DNA from: Paramecium sonneborni
Taxonomy: Eukaryota; Ciliophora; Oligohymenophorea; Peniculida; Parameciidae
Assembly (NCBI GenBank): GCA_905182985.1
Contig: CAJJDN010000022.1
Coordinates: 62,001-126,000 of the forward strand
DNA length: 64,000 nucleotides
Reading direction: 5' to 3'
How positions within the stretch are numbered: the first letter of the stretch is position 1; the number at the start of each line of letters is the position of its first letter. The notes under the pieces were generated by a model that saw nothing but the letters and a program-made list of their open reading frames with translations, had not been told where the DNA came from and searched no databases. Both the position numbers and the translations under genes were made by a program. Below, piece after piece: positions 11,614-28,327 of the stretch.

Positions 11614-14327
11614 TCAATTCAAATATTAAGGCAATTGGAATGATTTGTACATATCATTAGCATACAGAATTAATTATTGATTTTCGGGTTAGTTGGAATA
11701 CTATTTCAGCATATCCAATAAGCTGATGAGAAGAGGACTGGTTAATAATTTTTAAGACATATTCTCCTATCCTTTTAAAGACTTATAATATGAAACACAA
11801 TCGAGGAGACATGTTACACTAAGACGAATGTATTCCTATCATAATTAATAATTATTGATACCACTGTTGGTGTTAATGATTTATCAGAGGTAGCTTAAAT
11901 GAACATACATAAATCAGAAATTGTTTAATAGAGTGGTTGATATGGAATCTTATTTAGATTGAATGCATGTAGCATGCATAAATAACAATTTAATAAGGCA
12001 TCATTAAGATTTTCATAATATTCTAATTGTGCCATATCCTTATTTTAAGTAAAGTAGATTGAAGCAGTAAATCCACTTTTTACTAATTGCCAAATGGCTT
12101 AAAAGTAAGGTTCTGCCTCCTATTCTGCTATAAGAACAATATCAGCAATGCAAACAAATAAGGCTATCTTTGCAACTCTATTCACTTATTAATCCTTTGA
12201 ATTATTTAAAAATAGATTACATTAACACAAGCAATTAAATATTCTAAAATTCGTAAGAATTTGCTGAACTCTTTAAATTGAAGTGATCTTGCTATATCAG
12301 CTAAACATAAAATTGCTCCTTTGAAAGTCTCAATTTCCAATTTCTTTTATAAACCAATTTCTAAATAATTTTACATAAAATCATCCACAAGAGATTTAAA
12401 ATTAATCTTGCTGTCTATAAAAATTTAATAAATATAATACATTAAGCAATAGCACTAATTGCATAAAAACCATCTTGAGTTACAGTTTATATTTTTTTGA
12501 AATAATCAACTATGAGTGAATAAAAGTTATTCATTAATTAAATATCACATTAATCTCCTAATACAACTAATCTTAAAAAACAAATATGAATAGCTGATAA
12601 TAACCCTGAAATATTGGCTTCTTTTTACCATCCAATTTATGAATAAACTGCAACCATTTATTAACCAAAAGCAGATAAATATTTTTTAATAGTTTATGGT
12701 TCTTTTATACATTACAAGCAGTTAATGATACCAACCCAAGCTATATCAAGTAAGGTTCCATCTTAGAAATCTTATCTACCAATAACAATAGCAAATTAAG
12801 AAATTAGAAAATCATAATATTTACAAAATTAATTATTGGTATCATCTCTAAATGCTTCTGTTAAATTAACTAAAGTCCATAATAAATATTTTGTTAACTT
12901 ATTATTTCCTTACAAAAATTATGAAAATTAATTAATGTAATCATCTGCAAATTGATGTTAAAGAATAACCAAAGGATAATTTTCAGCAATTCTTGTAATG
13001 ACTCTTCCAGCAGCATATCTCACTTATTTATGAGAATCAGCTAATTTTTTAATGAATTCACCAATAGCTGAATTAGAGAATTAAGATAATTCTAAAACAT
13101 CTGCTGTTTCAACCATTGATGAAAATGCTAATAATGAAGCCTTTCTATTTTACCATTCTTATGCTTAAAGTGTATCTAAAATAATTGAATAAATAAATAC
13201 TTTCGACAAATCTTAAATAAAGTTAATAACATATATTTCCCAATGCTTCATTAATAGAAGATGCTGCCTTATAAGCTGCTTCTTATATTCCTTATTCTTC
13301 ATCATCTTCTTCATCTTCATCTGAAATGAGTAGATTTTATAAAACAGCTTAGATTAATTACTAAGCAACTAATTATAGAGCTTCTTTCTAAGTTTTTCTG
13401 AATCCCAAGTTTGTTCTATTACTAACAGTTTATCTCTCATTTATTTCAGATGCTATACTCTACCATATTTCCATTGTAACAATTGCAAAATCTTTATGAT
13501 AGATACTTTCTTATGTACAATTCCACAATACAGTAATATATTATTCTAATTTACATTTGAAACCATACCTAAATAATCAAAAATAGATTTAGTATAATCA
13601 ATCAGGCATTCTAATGCTGCTAATCTAATTTCAGAATCTTAGGAGATTGCTGATTCTACCAATAATTTAGTGACATGATCTCTAACTTATTATTGTATCA
13701 AAACTTGATCCATAAATTATAAACTATCTTTCAATGCTCTTATTGATATTAACTTTATTTATTTCTCTCCTTATAAGCCCATACATATTCCATATAACAC
13801 TTTTTCACTTTCAGTTTTATCTATCGATTATTTCTGATTTTTTAAAGCTTCACAAATATAACCAAGAGTTATAGTTGCCGCTTTTTTAATTTCTATCGAT
13901 TCATGTCGAGTATTCTATACTAATATGCTAATGATTTCAGGCCATTCTTATCTTGGTAATTCTATTGCACATATTCCTGATAAACACTATTAATTTATTA
14001 TACAACATTTACGCTTGCTGCTGATTTTTTTATATTTTGATCACTAGATATTAGTTAAGATAATAACTCATCTTTTATCTTTCTCTTTACATCTAATCCT
14101 ATTGTTAACCATCCTTATTCATAACTAATACATCTCTGTAATAATGTCCCTGCTGCTACTCTTGTTTAAGAATCCAATTGAGTTTATATAAATACAGTGC
14201 TGCAATTTTAAAAAAACTCATTTGGTAATTGATGCTTCAAATTTACAAGCTACTACTCTGCTTAACTACGCTAATTATTTTCTTTTCCGAAAAATGCTGC
14301 CTAAATTAATTCGACAAATTCTTGCAT
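11614..14327 (-). CDS. Importin subunit beta (karyopherin beta-1)
   Basis: Starts MQEFVELIQAAFFGKEN followed by the N-terminal importin helix pattern (QAEQQLVNLKHQLPNEF, TRVAAGTLLQRCIS) and goes on as HEAT repeats for nearly 2.7 kb, about 870 residues after removal of mini-introns, close to the 876 of animal importin beta-1. It ends LILYANDMYKSFQLPQYLN, TGA. A 26-nt intron near the C-terminus (after LTPTV) is clear. The protein carries cargo with importin alpha through the nuclear pore and is released by Ran-GTP (family knowledge). Second karyopherin of the window; the other is at 51930-55012. Confidence 0.85.
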
Positions 14328-16091
14328 TATTTTAAACACTTTAAATACTTCAATTTATTTTTTTAAATTTCATTACTTATATATTAAACTCTTTATAGTA
14401 TTTTCAATAATACGATTAATTATCCTATATACTAACTAATTCTATGATTCAATCATTATCAAAGCATCTTCATTCACAATTTTAATCTTCATTAATCATC
14501 ATTTTTGTCCATCTTCATCTCATTCAGCAACCAAATCTCATTTCTTATTTCTTAATTTATTTCTATTATTCTTTTAACAATCATCTCACAAAAATACCCA
14601 GTCTTTGAAAGGCAATACTCAAATATATATTAGCTGTAGATCATTGTATTCAATCCTTTTTTTATTATTTTATCCTTTAAAATTTCTTATTATATTGTTT
14701 ATAACCTTGTTAATATAAAGGCAATATCATATGTAATATATATGTGCATATAAAAAATACTGGTTATTTATTTGATATAAGAGATTACATTTATCAAAAT
14801 TAAGTTTTTCTCGAAAAATTAATTAATGATTTAATTTGACAAATCTTGATCAAAATGGCCTTTCATATATTTTTATAACTGGCTATTTTTAACAATTAAT
14901 TTTTAATGATTATATTTAGATCTCTGCATGTTTATGAATTTTATTTTTCTTTTAATAATATTGAATATCATCTGAAATATAAGACATTATATTAATATCA
15001 TTTTGAATTTTATAAAAACTTGATGCTTTTTAGAAATTTACCAATTGATTGAAACCACAATAATTAATGGATTTTCAAACAAAAAAAAGTAAATCAAAAT
15101 TAAATTAATAATTTATAGAATTAAATTTTTCTAAGTCAAACTAAATTGTTATTGATAATCGCTCAACAATTTATAAATGCTAAAACTTATTTGTTAAATT
15201 AAAAAAATAAATATGATATGGTAAAAATGATGATAACATAACTTACAAAGTCTATCAAATATAATTGAATTTATTAAAACTGAGTCATTATACAACCTAA
15301 AGAAACAAAAGTTTTAATTTAATCTTATTTTTAAGTTTGACTATGAATTTTTACAGGGTGTTCTTGGAGGAAATTAAAATTCTTAAAATTACGAGAATAT
15401 AATTATAACTGAAAACTTTAGGATTTGATATTTATAAGTAAGCTTAAACTATTTATATAATTATTTGATAACTTAATAATAAGTTAATTTAAGTATATGT
15501 ATGAATGTAATATTTTAATGAAAAATATTTTAGGTTCCAGTTAAATCCTCTTAATAAATTGGAGGAAATTTTAAACAAAACCCTTATGCATCTCATACGA
15601 TATTAAGGTTTAATAAATAAAAAATAAGTAATACTTAAAAAAATTCTGTTTTTTTAATATAAATAAAATTTCAGTACAATTTTATTTTTTTAAATAGACT
15701 AGTCATCATAGAAACAGAGAGAGAAAAAGCCTTTATATGTCTATAAATTTTATTTAAGAAAGTTTTCAACTTATTTAGCATTCTAAATCTATGATATGAT
15801 TGAAAATGATATCTTATTTTGATCTGATAAATTTAAGAACTATTATTATTTAAAAAATTAGATAAATTTAACTTTTAATCTTACATCACACACTTATTAA
15901 AATATATGATAGGGCTAGATGAAAATATAGAGATTAGGAGTATGTATTTTAAATTGAAGTATAAATAAATGAATATCTCATCTAATTTTGAAATATGAGT
16001 TTTGTTACATAAGGATTAATGTAAAGTTACTAGTGATTTAATAGGTAATTTAGATATTTTCTGACATCAAACATTAATATAATATATTTTT
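14328..16091. other. Long stretch without a confident gene
   Basis: About 1.76 kb of very AT-rich sequence. Open frames between TGA codons exist but are no longer than expected by chance in this composition. The best candidate is 15505-15822 on the plus strand (105 codons, MQYFNEKYFRFQLNPLNKLE... ending IENDILF). Another is 14644-14489 on the minus strand (51 codons). Neither shows a recognisable domain. It may simply be a long intergenic region between a gene read leftward and one read rightward. Confidence 0.5.
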
Positions 16092-16658
16092 ATGGAACTC
16101 GAATAATAGTAATAACCAGTTAATTTAAAAGAGCTTAATTTATCTCGATTATCTTAGTCAAGCATTAATATAGAATTGTAAGAGGATTATTATGGAGGCT
16201 TATCAGGAAGATCATTGGAATTAAACTTAAGAGAATAGTAAGAAGTTAATGAATTTAAAAAAAAAAATCTCCAAATTGAGTTATCAATAGTTGATTATTT
16301 GAGTTCTTTAAATATCAAAATGAAAACAGATCCAAATGCAAAGAAAGATAGATACTTTTCAAACTTAAGAAATTAATGCAAACGTAGAGCTTTCACATAA
16401 TTGGAAATTGAAAGAGATTTTTCTGATAATACTCCAGATACAATACTTAAAGGTTCATAGGTTTCAATTTCTATAAATCCTCTATTAGAGAAACGAAAAA
16501 CTTAACTGAGTTTTGTTAGCACTAATTAAAGTATTTAGAGTCAATAAGTGATTTCAATATTATAATAAGAAGGAAAAAAATTGTAAAAGCAATAATTATA
16601 TGAATGTGAAGAGATGGATAGCATTATTTCGAATTAATCACTTAATTAAATTCAATGA
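16092..16658 (+). CDS. Small Ser/Gln-rich protein, unknown
   Basis: Single exon of 188 codons starting MELEQQQQPVNLKELNLSR and ending SNQSLNQIQ before TGA. The centre (LQIELSIVDYLSSLNIKMK) is helical and followed by a basic segment (NLRNQCKRRAFTQLE). The C-terminus is a Gln-rich coiled-coil stretch. No family recognised. Length without TGA plus the biased amino-acid pattern supports a real gene but does not prove it. Confidence 0.6.
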
Positions 16659-16855
16659 TATTTATTTTTATTTTTGCTAAACCCCATCTTTTAAACTCAA
16701 AACATCGATAATTTATATTATAATTTAATTTTTCTTTTTAAACAAGTATCCAATAATAAATTTTATTTATAGAATACTTATAATTGATTTTAAAAGGTAA
16801 TTACTTAAGTTAAATACTTGAGTAATTTCTTAACTTTATTCAATAAATTTAATAA

Positions 16856-17464
16856 ATGAATTTAATAGCAATATTAAGTTATTAGAAATAACTATAACAA
16901 TAGAAAAAGTAAAAGAATAAAAAAAAACTTAAAAATTAAAAACAGCAAACAAAATGTGATAACTTAATTGATATAAATTTATTAAACCCAGATTTATAAA
17001 ATTACCAAATTTCATAGAAAATTAAGGAACATAATTTTTTGGAAAATCTTCCAAATAATTTACAACCTAAATAAACAATTTATCTAACCACCTCAACCCA
17101 AACAGATTACATAGAAGACTTCGAAGTAGTAATTCCTGAAACTGAAATTCAAAAAATAAAATATTCTTATGAAAAATTATTAAGACTAGAAGAATTAAAA
17201 TAATAGTATTAAGCTTGCTCAGAAATAAATGAAAATCAAGCAATTGATTAAATAAATGCATAAAAATTTGAAATAGAGAGATTACTACTTGAATTAGATT
17301 AAATACCATAAATTAATTATGAAGCAGACTTGAATGCATAACAAAAAGAGTTGGAATCTTTAAAAAAAAAATATTCAGAATTAGAAAAAGAATAAGAAAT
17401 GCTTTAATAAAAAAATAAAATGTTGTAATAAAACTTAAAAGAAAAATTAGATCAAAATCATTGA
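16856..17464 (+). CDS. Coiled-coil protein, 202 residues, unknown
   Basis: Single exon, 202 codons, MNLIAILSYQKQLQQQ to KLDQNH before TGA. A basic Lys/Gln-rich N-terminus, an acidic middle (TQTDYIEDFEVVIPETE) and a strong C-terminal coiled coil (LEKEQEMLQQKNKMLQQNLK). No known domain. It follows the 188-codon gene in the same direction with about 200 bp between them. Confidence 0.65.
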
Positions 17465-17894
17465 CTATTTAATAACAACAAAATATTTATTATTATAATT
17501 ACCATAAGAATTTTTTTATTTTGTACTCTTAATCTTAAAACTTTGTACTCCTAATCTTAAAACTTTGAATAAGGTTAAATTGTTATTTAATTTCTATATA
17601 AAATATTTAGATACCTTATTAATTAAAAAAATTCCTATTATATGCTTATTATAATCATCAATTAATATTCTTATAATTTTATAATAGATAAAATAATTTT
17701 ATGGATGAATCAATATAATAATGAAAAAAAAGAGGAATAATAATTTTAGATTGATAGAGAGATAATTAGAAAAAAATATATAAAGTACTTTACCTAAAAA
17801 AGACAATATATAAGAATTTGTTATTATTTATAAAAGTTTGAAAAAGAGAAATAAATGAAATTTTTGTAAAATAAGAATTTTGAATAATGTTATA
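17465..17894. other. Intergenic region with short ORF
   Basis: 430 bp between convergent genes. It contains a 22-bp tandem repeat (17521-17564) and an open frame 17721-17858 on the plus strand (45 codons, MKKKRNNNFRLIERQLEK...) of uncertain status. Confidence 0.4.
17521..17564. repeat. 22-bp tandem duplication
   Basis: Two consecutive copies of TTGTACTC(T/C)TAATCTTAAAACT written with one T/C difference at position 9. It lies in intergenic DNA downstream of the 202-residue coiled-coil gene. Confidence 0.85.
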
Positions 17895-19527
<1,633 letters not shown>

Positions 19528-19598
19528 ATATATTAAAATATGATTATTAATAATATAATAATCTGAACACGTAATTTAATAATTGTTTTATAATACCA

Positions 19599-21996
19599 TC
19601 ATTACTTAAATAGCAATTATAATTTAATTAAGTCTTACTCATTTAAACATAATCCATTAATTATTATTGAATTTCCTTATAATTTGAATGGTAGATGTTT
19701 CATATTTAAATGTTTTAATGCCAAACTATCTTAAACTATTCCTCTCATCTATGGTTCATAAATCATTCTAAATTTCAAAGCATTCTAACTACAATCATCC
19801 TATTATCACATTTCATCATTACCAAAATCACTTTTTTCACTTCAAGTCTCTTTTCAAATTTTTAATAATATTCATATTTTCATTCTCTTCAGAACTAAAT
19901 ATCTTTTATAATTCAATTTTTTACATTAAATTAGCCATCTATTCTATACAATCTATAACCATAATTTATTGGATCTTCATTTTTTATTGGATCATATACT
20001 TTACTACATTCATTCAATTGTAAAAATACAATTAAATGTAATTCAGCTTTGTTATTTCTATTGCTTTGTATTGCTTCTAATATCGAACCATGTAAGCTAC
20101 TTTCTTTTTATGTTATAAATGATTATTCTTATCCACTTATCCCTGATATTGATTTCGAATGATTTTAATTAAAACTCAATTGATAACTATTCCATTCACA
20201 AAATGGTTTTTTTACAATTTAAATTGGGTCATCAGAAGAATCATATGTCTCTCAAGGATTTTAAATTGTTTAAATTGGGTATTAAACATTTTTTGGACTC
20301 TAAATTGGAGCACATATTTCTGATCCTAATTTTGAAACTATAGGTATTTAAAATTGTGTTCTTCCGTGTTGATACTTTTAAGTTTTCTTTATTGTATCAA
20401 TTGAATCACTTCTTTATTTTTAAACTACAAAATTTTCATCAATAAAATCTTTTAGTTTATTTATCTCTATTTATAAATCTTACAATAATTATTCTGAATT
20501 ATTTTGTAATTTTTTCTATATTTTGTTTTCGAGCTAAAGCAATATAATTTTTAAATTTTATAATTGAAACAAAAATTCTTTTTTATCTATTTAGGAATCT
20601 TCTTATTTATTTTTTTAAAGAGTAATACTATGTTCTTTTAATTATTTTATTAGTTCTATTATTTTATCCTTATTTTTTATGATTTATTTTTGAATCTCAT
20701 CCATTCTTATATAACTATTTTCAATTTTTTTTTTCTAATCAAATTATTATCCAAGACAAATTTTTTTAAATTCTTATTTCAAATCCATTATCATATGATC
20801 ATAATATTATTTTCCATATTTAAATTTGATATCTCTCATAAAAATTTCTTTATCTTATAAATACATTGTTAAGAGATTTTGCACTTCATTTTCAATATTT
20901 AATCAACTATAATTTAAAAATTAGATAATTAAGATTGAATCTCTTTCAGTTACTTTTTCATTTTATCAATTTCAATTAACAATTAGCTTTTATTATAAGA
21001 AAATGACTTAGCCTAAGTTGTATTTTAGATTAATTCCTTTTATTATTCTTCAAAGTATTTTTAGGAATAATTTAATTTAATTAAATTTTAAATAATACAA
21101 CAAAAGTTTTGATGCAGAATATTTAAACATTTTATGGTTTAAACTAATAATCCTTGTTTAGATATTAATAAATCTTTTGGTTAATGGATTATGTTTAACA
21201 AAATCTGATCAAAAGACAAAACTACATTCATTAAATGTGGTTATAATTGAACTTCTATTAAATATTATTTTTTCTCTTACAAAACACATTAATACTTTCC
21301 AACTTATATTAAGTTTTCAGATTCTTTCAACAATAATTACTAAATTCTTATCAATTTTTCAAAAGGGATGGCCATCTTAATCATATCAACATCAAATAAC
21401 TGTCGTAACTTTAACCATTACTATTAACCTCCTTCATCTAGTAATTTGCATACAGAATCATTTTACTACTATTTCTCTTTAAGTTTTAATAAGATTGAAG
21501 CATAATTTGATTATTTTTCTTAAATTAATTAAGCTTTTATCTCAAGTTCCTTTTAATCATTAACATTTACATTGAGAGTCTAAGAAAATTAAGGAATGTT
21601 TACTTATTTCGTTTGAATTATCTTTAATTAAAGAGATTATATAGTCTTTTTCCTGTAAGCTTATTAGAGTAAAATATCATTTGGATTAGAGTATAAAGCA
21701 TTAGATATTTCTTCAGATTCAATTGCCAAATAATACTACTATAAATTAGTTGATTCCTCATCAGCTTTTAAGATATTTAATTAATTATGATAGTTTTATC
21801 TATTTTGTTCAGTCTTCTATTACTGTAGTTATTTTGGGTTTCTTTTTTAAATAGTTTCAATTAATTCATCTATTTGTAAATACATTGATTAAATAATAGT
21901 AGAAGTTGCATCAAATTAGGAAGTGTTTGTTTCTAAGTTCATTACTTTTTATTAAAATTTAGCAGTCGATATTGCATTTTTTGGAGATTAGAGCAT
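19599..21996 (-). CDS. Long coiled-coil protein with conserved C-terminal region; frame-damaged
   Basis: About 770 residues. Starts MLQSPKNAISTAKFQQKV (an in-frame ATG 63 nt upstream, at 22059, is an alternative), continues as a Gln/Glu/Lys coiled coil over some 500 residues, then a non-coiled C-terminal part (KPFCEWNSYQLSFNQNHSK, HLIVFLQLNECSKVYDP, YGYRLYRIDGQF) and ends LIKLQLLFKQ, TGA. Two flaws: a TGA at 20252-20254 between IQNP and ETYDSSDDP with no intron of suitable length, and a missing base in the A-run near 19855-19863, after which a 22- and a 23-nt intron are clean. Either a recent pseudogene or local sequence errors. No family recognised. Confidence 0.55.
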
Positions 21997-22242
21997 GATA
22001 TATAGTAATTTAAATTCCTAAATAATTCTGTTATATTTAATATTTAATGAGAACTTCATAGAAAGTTTTTATTAGATAAATCAAGTATAAATTATTGTAG
22101 ACAAGATAAGAAGAGCCTTTATTTAGTTTAAGATAATATAATAAGATAACTATAGGCTAAATAAAATTATATTTTATAATTTATTATTTGACTTAAATGT
22201 AAAATTCAAACAAATCTAATAGTTATTTATTATAAATGGAGT

Positions 22243-22736
22243 TCAGAAAAAATCATCTAAATTAAATTATTGAGGTTGATTCATTAGTTCATCTTCATCA
22301 TAAATTATAAGTTGAACTAATTGCCTATTAATAACCTCTTCTGCTTCATTTTGAATTTAATCTTGTAATGGTGTAGATATAGGTATTAATGTTCTTTATT
22401 ATGCTTTGAAAGATTTCTTTTAAACTATTGGTGATAGTGGATTGAATTTTTAATGATGGGATCTACAAAATAACATTATTTTTACCTACACTAGCTAGGT
22501 GATCGAGTTCCAATGACATCACTCATAGGTTTAAATATTTTATTGTTTTTCTTAATGTATGCATAATCTTCAAGAAATCTCAAATATTTTTAATGTTCAT
22601 CATAACTCCAATGGCCAGAATTCTTTTTAGGAGAAAATGATTCGCTCTTCTTAATCTTTTTAGATTTTGGAGATTTTGTATAAGAGAGCTCTCCAGAATC
22701 CTCTAAATCTTGTTAATAACTTGAAGAATGAGACAT
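22243..22736 (-). CDS. Myb/SANT DNA-binding protein of the SHAQKY type
   Basis: 156 residues in two exons; the 23-nt intron at 22463-22485 splits the Myb domain. A Ser/Lys-rich N-terminus (YTKSPKSKKIKKSESFSPKK) looks like a nuclear localisation region. It is followed by one Myb repeat: HWSYDEHQKYLRFLEDY, then MSDVIGTRSPSQCRSHHQKF. The final RSHHQKF corresponds to the SHAQKY signature of single-repeat Myb factors, whose third helix contacts DNA. The C-terminus is acidic (IIYDEDELMNQ...LDDFF) and could be an activation region (inference). Start ATG at 22736; stop TGA at 22243-22245. Confidence 0.75.
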
Positions 22737-22828
22737 TAATTTATTAAACAAACAAATAATTTATGATAAGCTATATTATATAATAAATAATTATTAATTG
22801 TATTGAATAATAAAAAATAAAATAATTA

Positions 22829-24620
22829 ATGAGATCAATCTCCCCTAATACATATTAATCAAACTAAGATTCTTTTACATCTTACCCATAATAATAAAAA
22901 GCAATATTGAAACCTCTTGTTTATGAAGCTGTTCATGTACCTGTAAATGAATAGATTCTACATACAAATAGCATTAGATTAAATATGTCACCTACTCATA
23001 TTGCACCACCATCTGGTTAAACTGTTTACCGTACTTTATAATCAACTAATAATTAAATACCTACTTAAACTATTTAATAAATTTAAAATATCTAAACTTT
23101 TCCTTAATAAAAATTATAAACTTCTGTTGCAGAATTCTAAGTCCCATAATCATAATCATAAGAAACATACTCATCTACAAAAAGTGATGATCGATTTTAT
23201 AGAGAAATAGAAGATAGAATCAGAGTTATTAGAAATGAAAGTGATTCATGGAAATAAAAATTTATTATCAGTGAAAATGATAAAGTTAAATAATTATAAG
23301 ATATGGAAAACCATTATAAAATGGAAATACATAATTAATCTTAACAATTAAAACAATTTTATTAAGTAACTATAAATGATTTGAATGAAGAACTTAAACA
23401 TTTATAAAGAGAACTTGATAATTCAGATAGAGAAATTGAAAAAGCTAGAAAAAAATGTCATTCATTAGAAATGGATTAATTTGAATTAAAAACTTAAATT
23501 GTTGATGCTAATGCTTAAAAAGATCAATCCTAAAAGGAATTGACCAGAATGACTAATCTTTATCAAAAAATTAAAATTGATATGGATGAAATGAAAACCT
23601 AATAAGATTTTATGAAAAAAAGAGTTGTCAATGAATAAGAATTAGAAAAACTTAAAGAAATTATTAATCTACGAGAAAATGAAATTGATGATTTAAAATT
23701 GAGAAACTCTTAATTAGAAATATTAAGTATAGATGTTCGAAAATTAGACACTTAAAATCATGAACTTCAAAATTAATTAGAAATACTCTAATCATAAATT
23801 TCTATCTATGAAACTAAAATTATAGAATAAAGAAATGAAGTTGATAATTTAAATTCTATAAATAAAAGACTTAATAATCAATTACAAGAAAAAAAAAATC
23901 ATGACAAACTTTCTAAAACAATTTATGAATAAGAAATGTTCAATTAATTAAATTAAGCTTAAGCTCTCTCACAAGATAAAGATAATCAAATTAAATCTTT
24001 AAATATTTAGATTTCTCAATTGTAATTAAAGTATGATTAATTATAATCACAAATAATATCAATAAGAGAAAGCTATGAATAACAATTAACTGAAGCAAGA
24101 ATGAAACAAGGAAAATTTGAATAAGAATTTCAAGATGATATTACTTCAAAGTTTTAATTAATGTCAAGAGAAATCCAACAACTTCAATAAGAAAGATAAT
24201 AATTATTGAATGATTTATCCTAATAATCATAATAAAAGGTATTTTATTAAATAAAAATTTAAGACTCGATAAGATTAAAAATTGCAATAGTAATAAAAAG
24301 AAATCGATAATTTTAATTATTAATCTTCCTTAAGAAACAAAGAACTAGTTGATCATAAAGAAACAATTAATTAATTAACAAAATAAGTAGCAGCCATTTC
24401 AAAAGAAAAATAAATCTTATAAGAACAAATTCATGTAAGTCTTATCTAAAAATTTTAGAAATTACATTATTAATATTAAGACTTTAACAAAGTTAGCTAT
24501 TAATATGAAAAAGTGCTTTGTAGCATTGAAATGGAAGCATTAAGAGAAAGATTAGATAATGCACTTTCTGAAATCGAGACAATAAAAGCTAATTAACTTT
24601 CTATGTATAAATTTTCCTGA
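22829..24620 (+). CDS. Coiled-coil protein of about 580 residues
   Basis: MRSISPNTYQSNQDSFTSYP opens a 120-residue Pro/Ser/Gln-rich head (THIAPPSGQTVYRTLQ), followed from about residue 130 by a continuous coiled coil (for example DRFYREIEDRIRVIRNESD and QEKKNHDKLSKTIYEQE) to TGA at 24618. A 25-nt intron near 24239-24263 is needed. A second GTAAGT...TTTTAG element of 24 nt near 24436 is likely spliced but in frame either way. No known domain; centrosomal/ciliary coiled-coil proteins have this layout, but that is inference. Divergent from the Myb gene, 92 bp between start codons. Confidence 0.75.
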
Positions 24621-24680
24621 TGATAGATTAGGATAATTCTATATATATTAACTTTATAATTGCTTATATATTTATATAAA

Positions 24681-25737
24681 TCAATTTATTTTTGAGTGAA
24701 TTTACTTAGGTGGATTTGTATTGATGTTCTTTTTCTCACTTAAATCGTTATTTTATTTTTCTATCAACTTATCATTCTTGCTTTAATCATCTAATGTTTT
24801 AATATTAAGTTTAGTTTATTCCAATTATATTTACTCTTATACATTTTATAATTTTTTTCTGGTGTGTAGATAGAGTTTTCTCTTAATTTCAGGTTCAATT
24901 TAAGCTTCATAAAAATCTCCTGGCTTTAAACCCATAAGTTTATATGGACCATAACTCTGTCTTATTAATCTATTTACTCTCAAATCAAATTTCTACATAA
25001 CCTTTCTAATTTCTCTATTTTTTCCTGATTCTAATCTCATAATAAGCCAAGTATTTCTTGACTATCTAAATTTAAATAGATTTCTTACCTGTTTTCAACA
25101 TTAATCCAATATGGACCATAATTTACACCAGCTATAGTAACACCATTTCTTATTTTTTTTAACTTTTCTTCTGTAAAAGTACCATAAACTCTTACTCTAT
25201 ATGTACGTTATAATTTTGTTTCAGGTAGTTCCATACATCTAGCTAATTCTCCATCATTTGTAACTACAATTAAACCTTCAGAATTAAAATCTAATCTTCC
25301 TACTGAAATTACATGTTGATCTGTTTTTAATCTAAGTTTTGCAAAATCATAAAATGAGGGTCTTTTAAATGGATCATTATGAGAGCATATCATACCAACA
25401 GGTTTGTAAAAAATCCATACTTTCTTTAATAATAAATTCTGATTACTGTTGATTGCTTTACAGGCATTCTCTCTCCATTTTTAGTAAATACTTATATTTT
25501 ATTTTCAGATGTAACTGGTATATTACTTTCAACTTTTTTTCCATCAACAAGTATCATTCCAGATTAAATCATTTTTTCTGCTTCTCTTCTAGAGCACACG
25601 CTTGTTTAAGCCAAGTATTTACTTAATCTCATTGGTTCAGATTGAATTAAATTTTATTTTACTAAAGGTTACTTAGCCACTTGAGAAGTCTTGCTAATGA
25701 GTTGCGAAAATGCAGCAAAAAATTTATTTATAATCAT
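24681..25737 (-). CDS. Pseudouridine synthase, RsuA/RluB family, probably organellar
   Basis: 336 residues in three exons; the two 23-nt introns lie near 25445 and 25086. An N-terminal extension with Ser/Lys and no acidic residues (MIINKFFAAFSQLISKTS) suggests mitochondrial import. It is followed by an S4-like RNA-binding domain (MRLSKYLAQTSVCSRREAEK) and the synthase domain with KPVGMICSHNDP, the catalytic-Asp motif GRLDFNSEGLIVVTNDGELA, GTFTEEKLKKIRNGV and RLESGKNREIRKVM. The family isomerises uridine to pseudouridine in rRNA. The tail after the domain is a charged coiled-coil-like extension ending PPKQIHSKIN. Well-supported identification; the exact RNA target is unknown. Confidence 0.85.
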
Positions 25738-26051
25738 TAATATTATTTTAAAATGAACAATAATTATTATTAAAATTTAATCAAATTTTATTAATCACAT
25801 AATTATATGCCAAAATTTATAAACATAAATCTATCTATAATATTTTCAATCAAAAGTAATTTAATTATTATTATTAATGAATTATTATGATTATATTAAT
25901 TCGATGATTAAAATAATCTAAAAAATAATTATATAAATAATAATAGACTTTTAATATGCCAATTTAGATTCAATAGAAGGAAAATATATATTTATAATAA
26001 TAATTAAAAAAAAAATACAAATATAACAAAGTTAATCTTAATCAAATTAAT
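25738..26051. other. Intergenic, no gene seen
   Basis: 314 bp of AT-rich sequence between two genes read in the same direction; it presumably holds the promoter of the pseudouridine synthase gene and the 3' end of the kinase. Nothing specific was recognised. Confidence 0.6.
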
Positions 26052-28192
<2,141 letters not shown>

Positions 28193-28327
28193 ATTGATTA
28201 GAATCAAAAGATAAGTTCTATAATATTATATGAGTGTTTTACAATAAATTTTCTATCTTATTAAAATAATCTAGACCTCATTATTGTTAAAAATAATTAA
28301 TATTTTTATATATTTATTTATTCTTGA

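Noticed and set aside
11960..11985. TGCATG-TAG-CATGCA palindrome as a possible regulatory site
   Set aside because: It lies in the coding frame of importin beta (LCMLHAF) and the arms are short; probably chance.
14489..14644. 51-codon minus-strand frame MIYSQYIFEYCLSKT...
   Set aside because: With TGA as only stop in such AT-rich DNA, frames of this length are common by chance; no domain or codon bias supports it.
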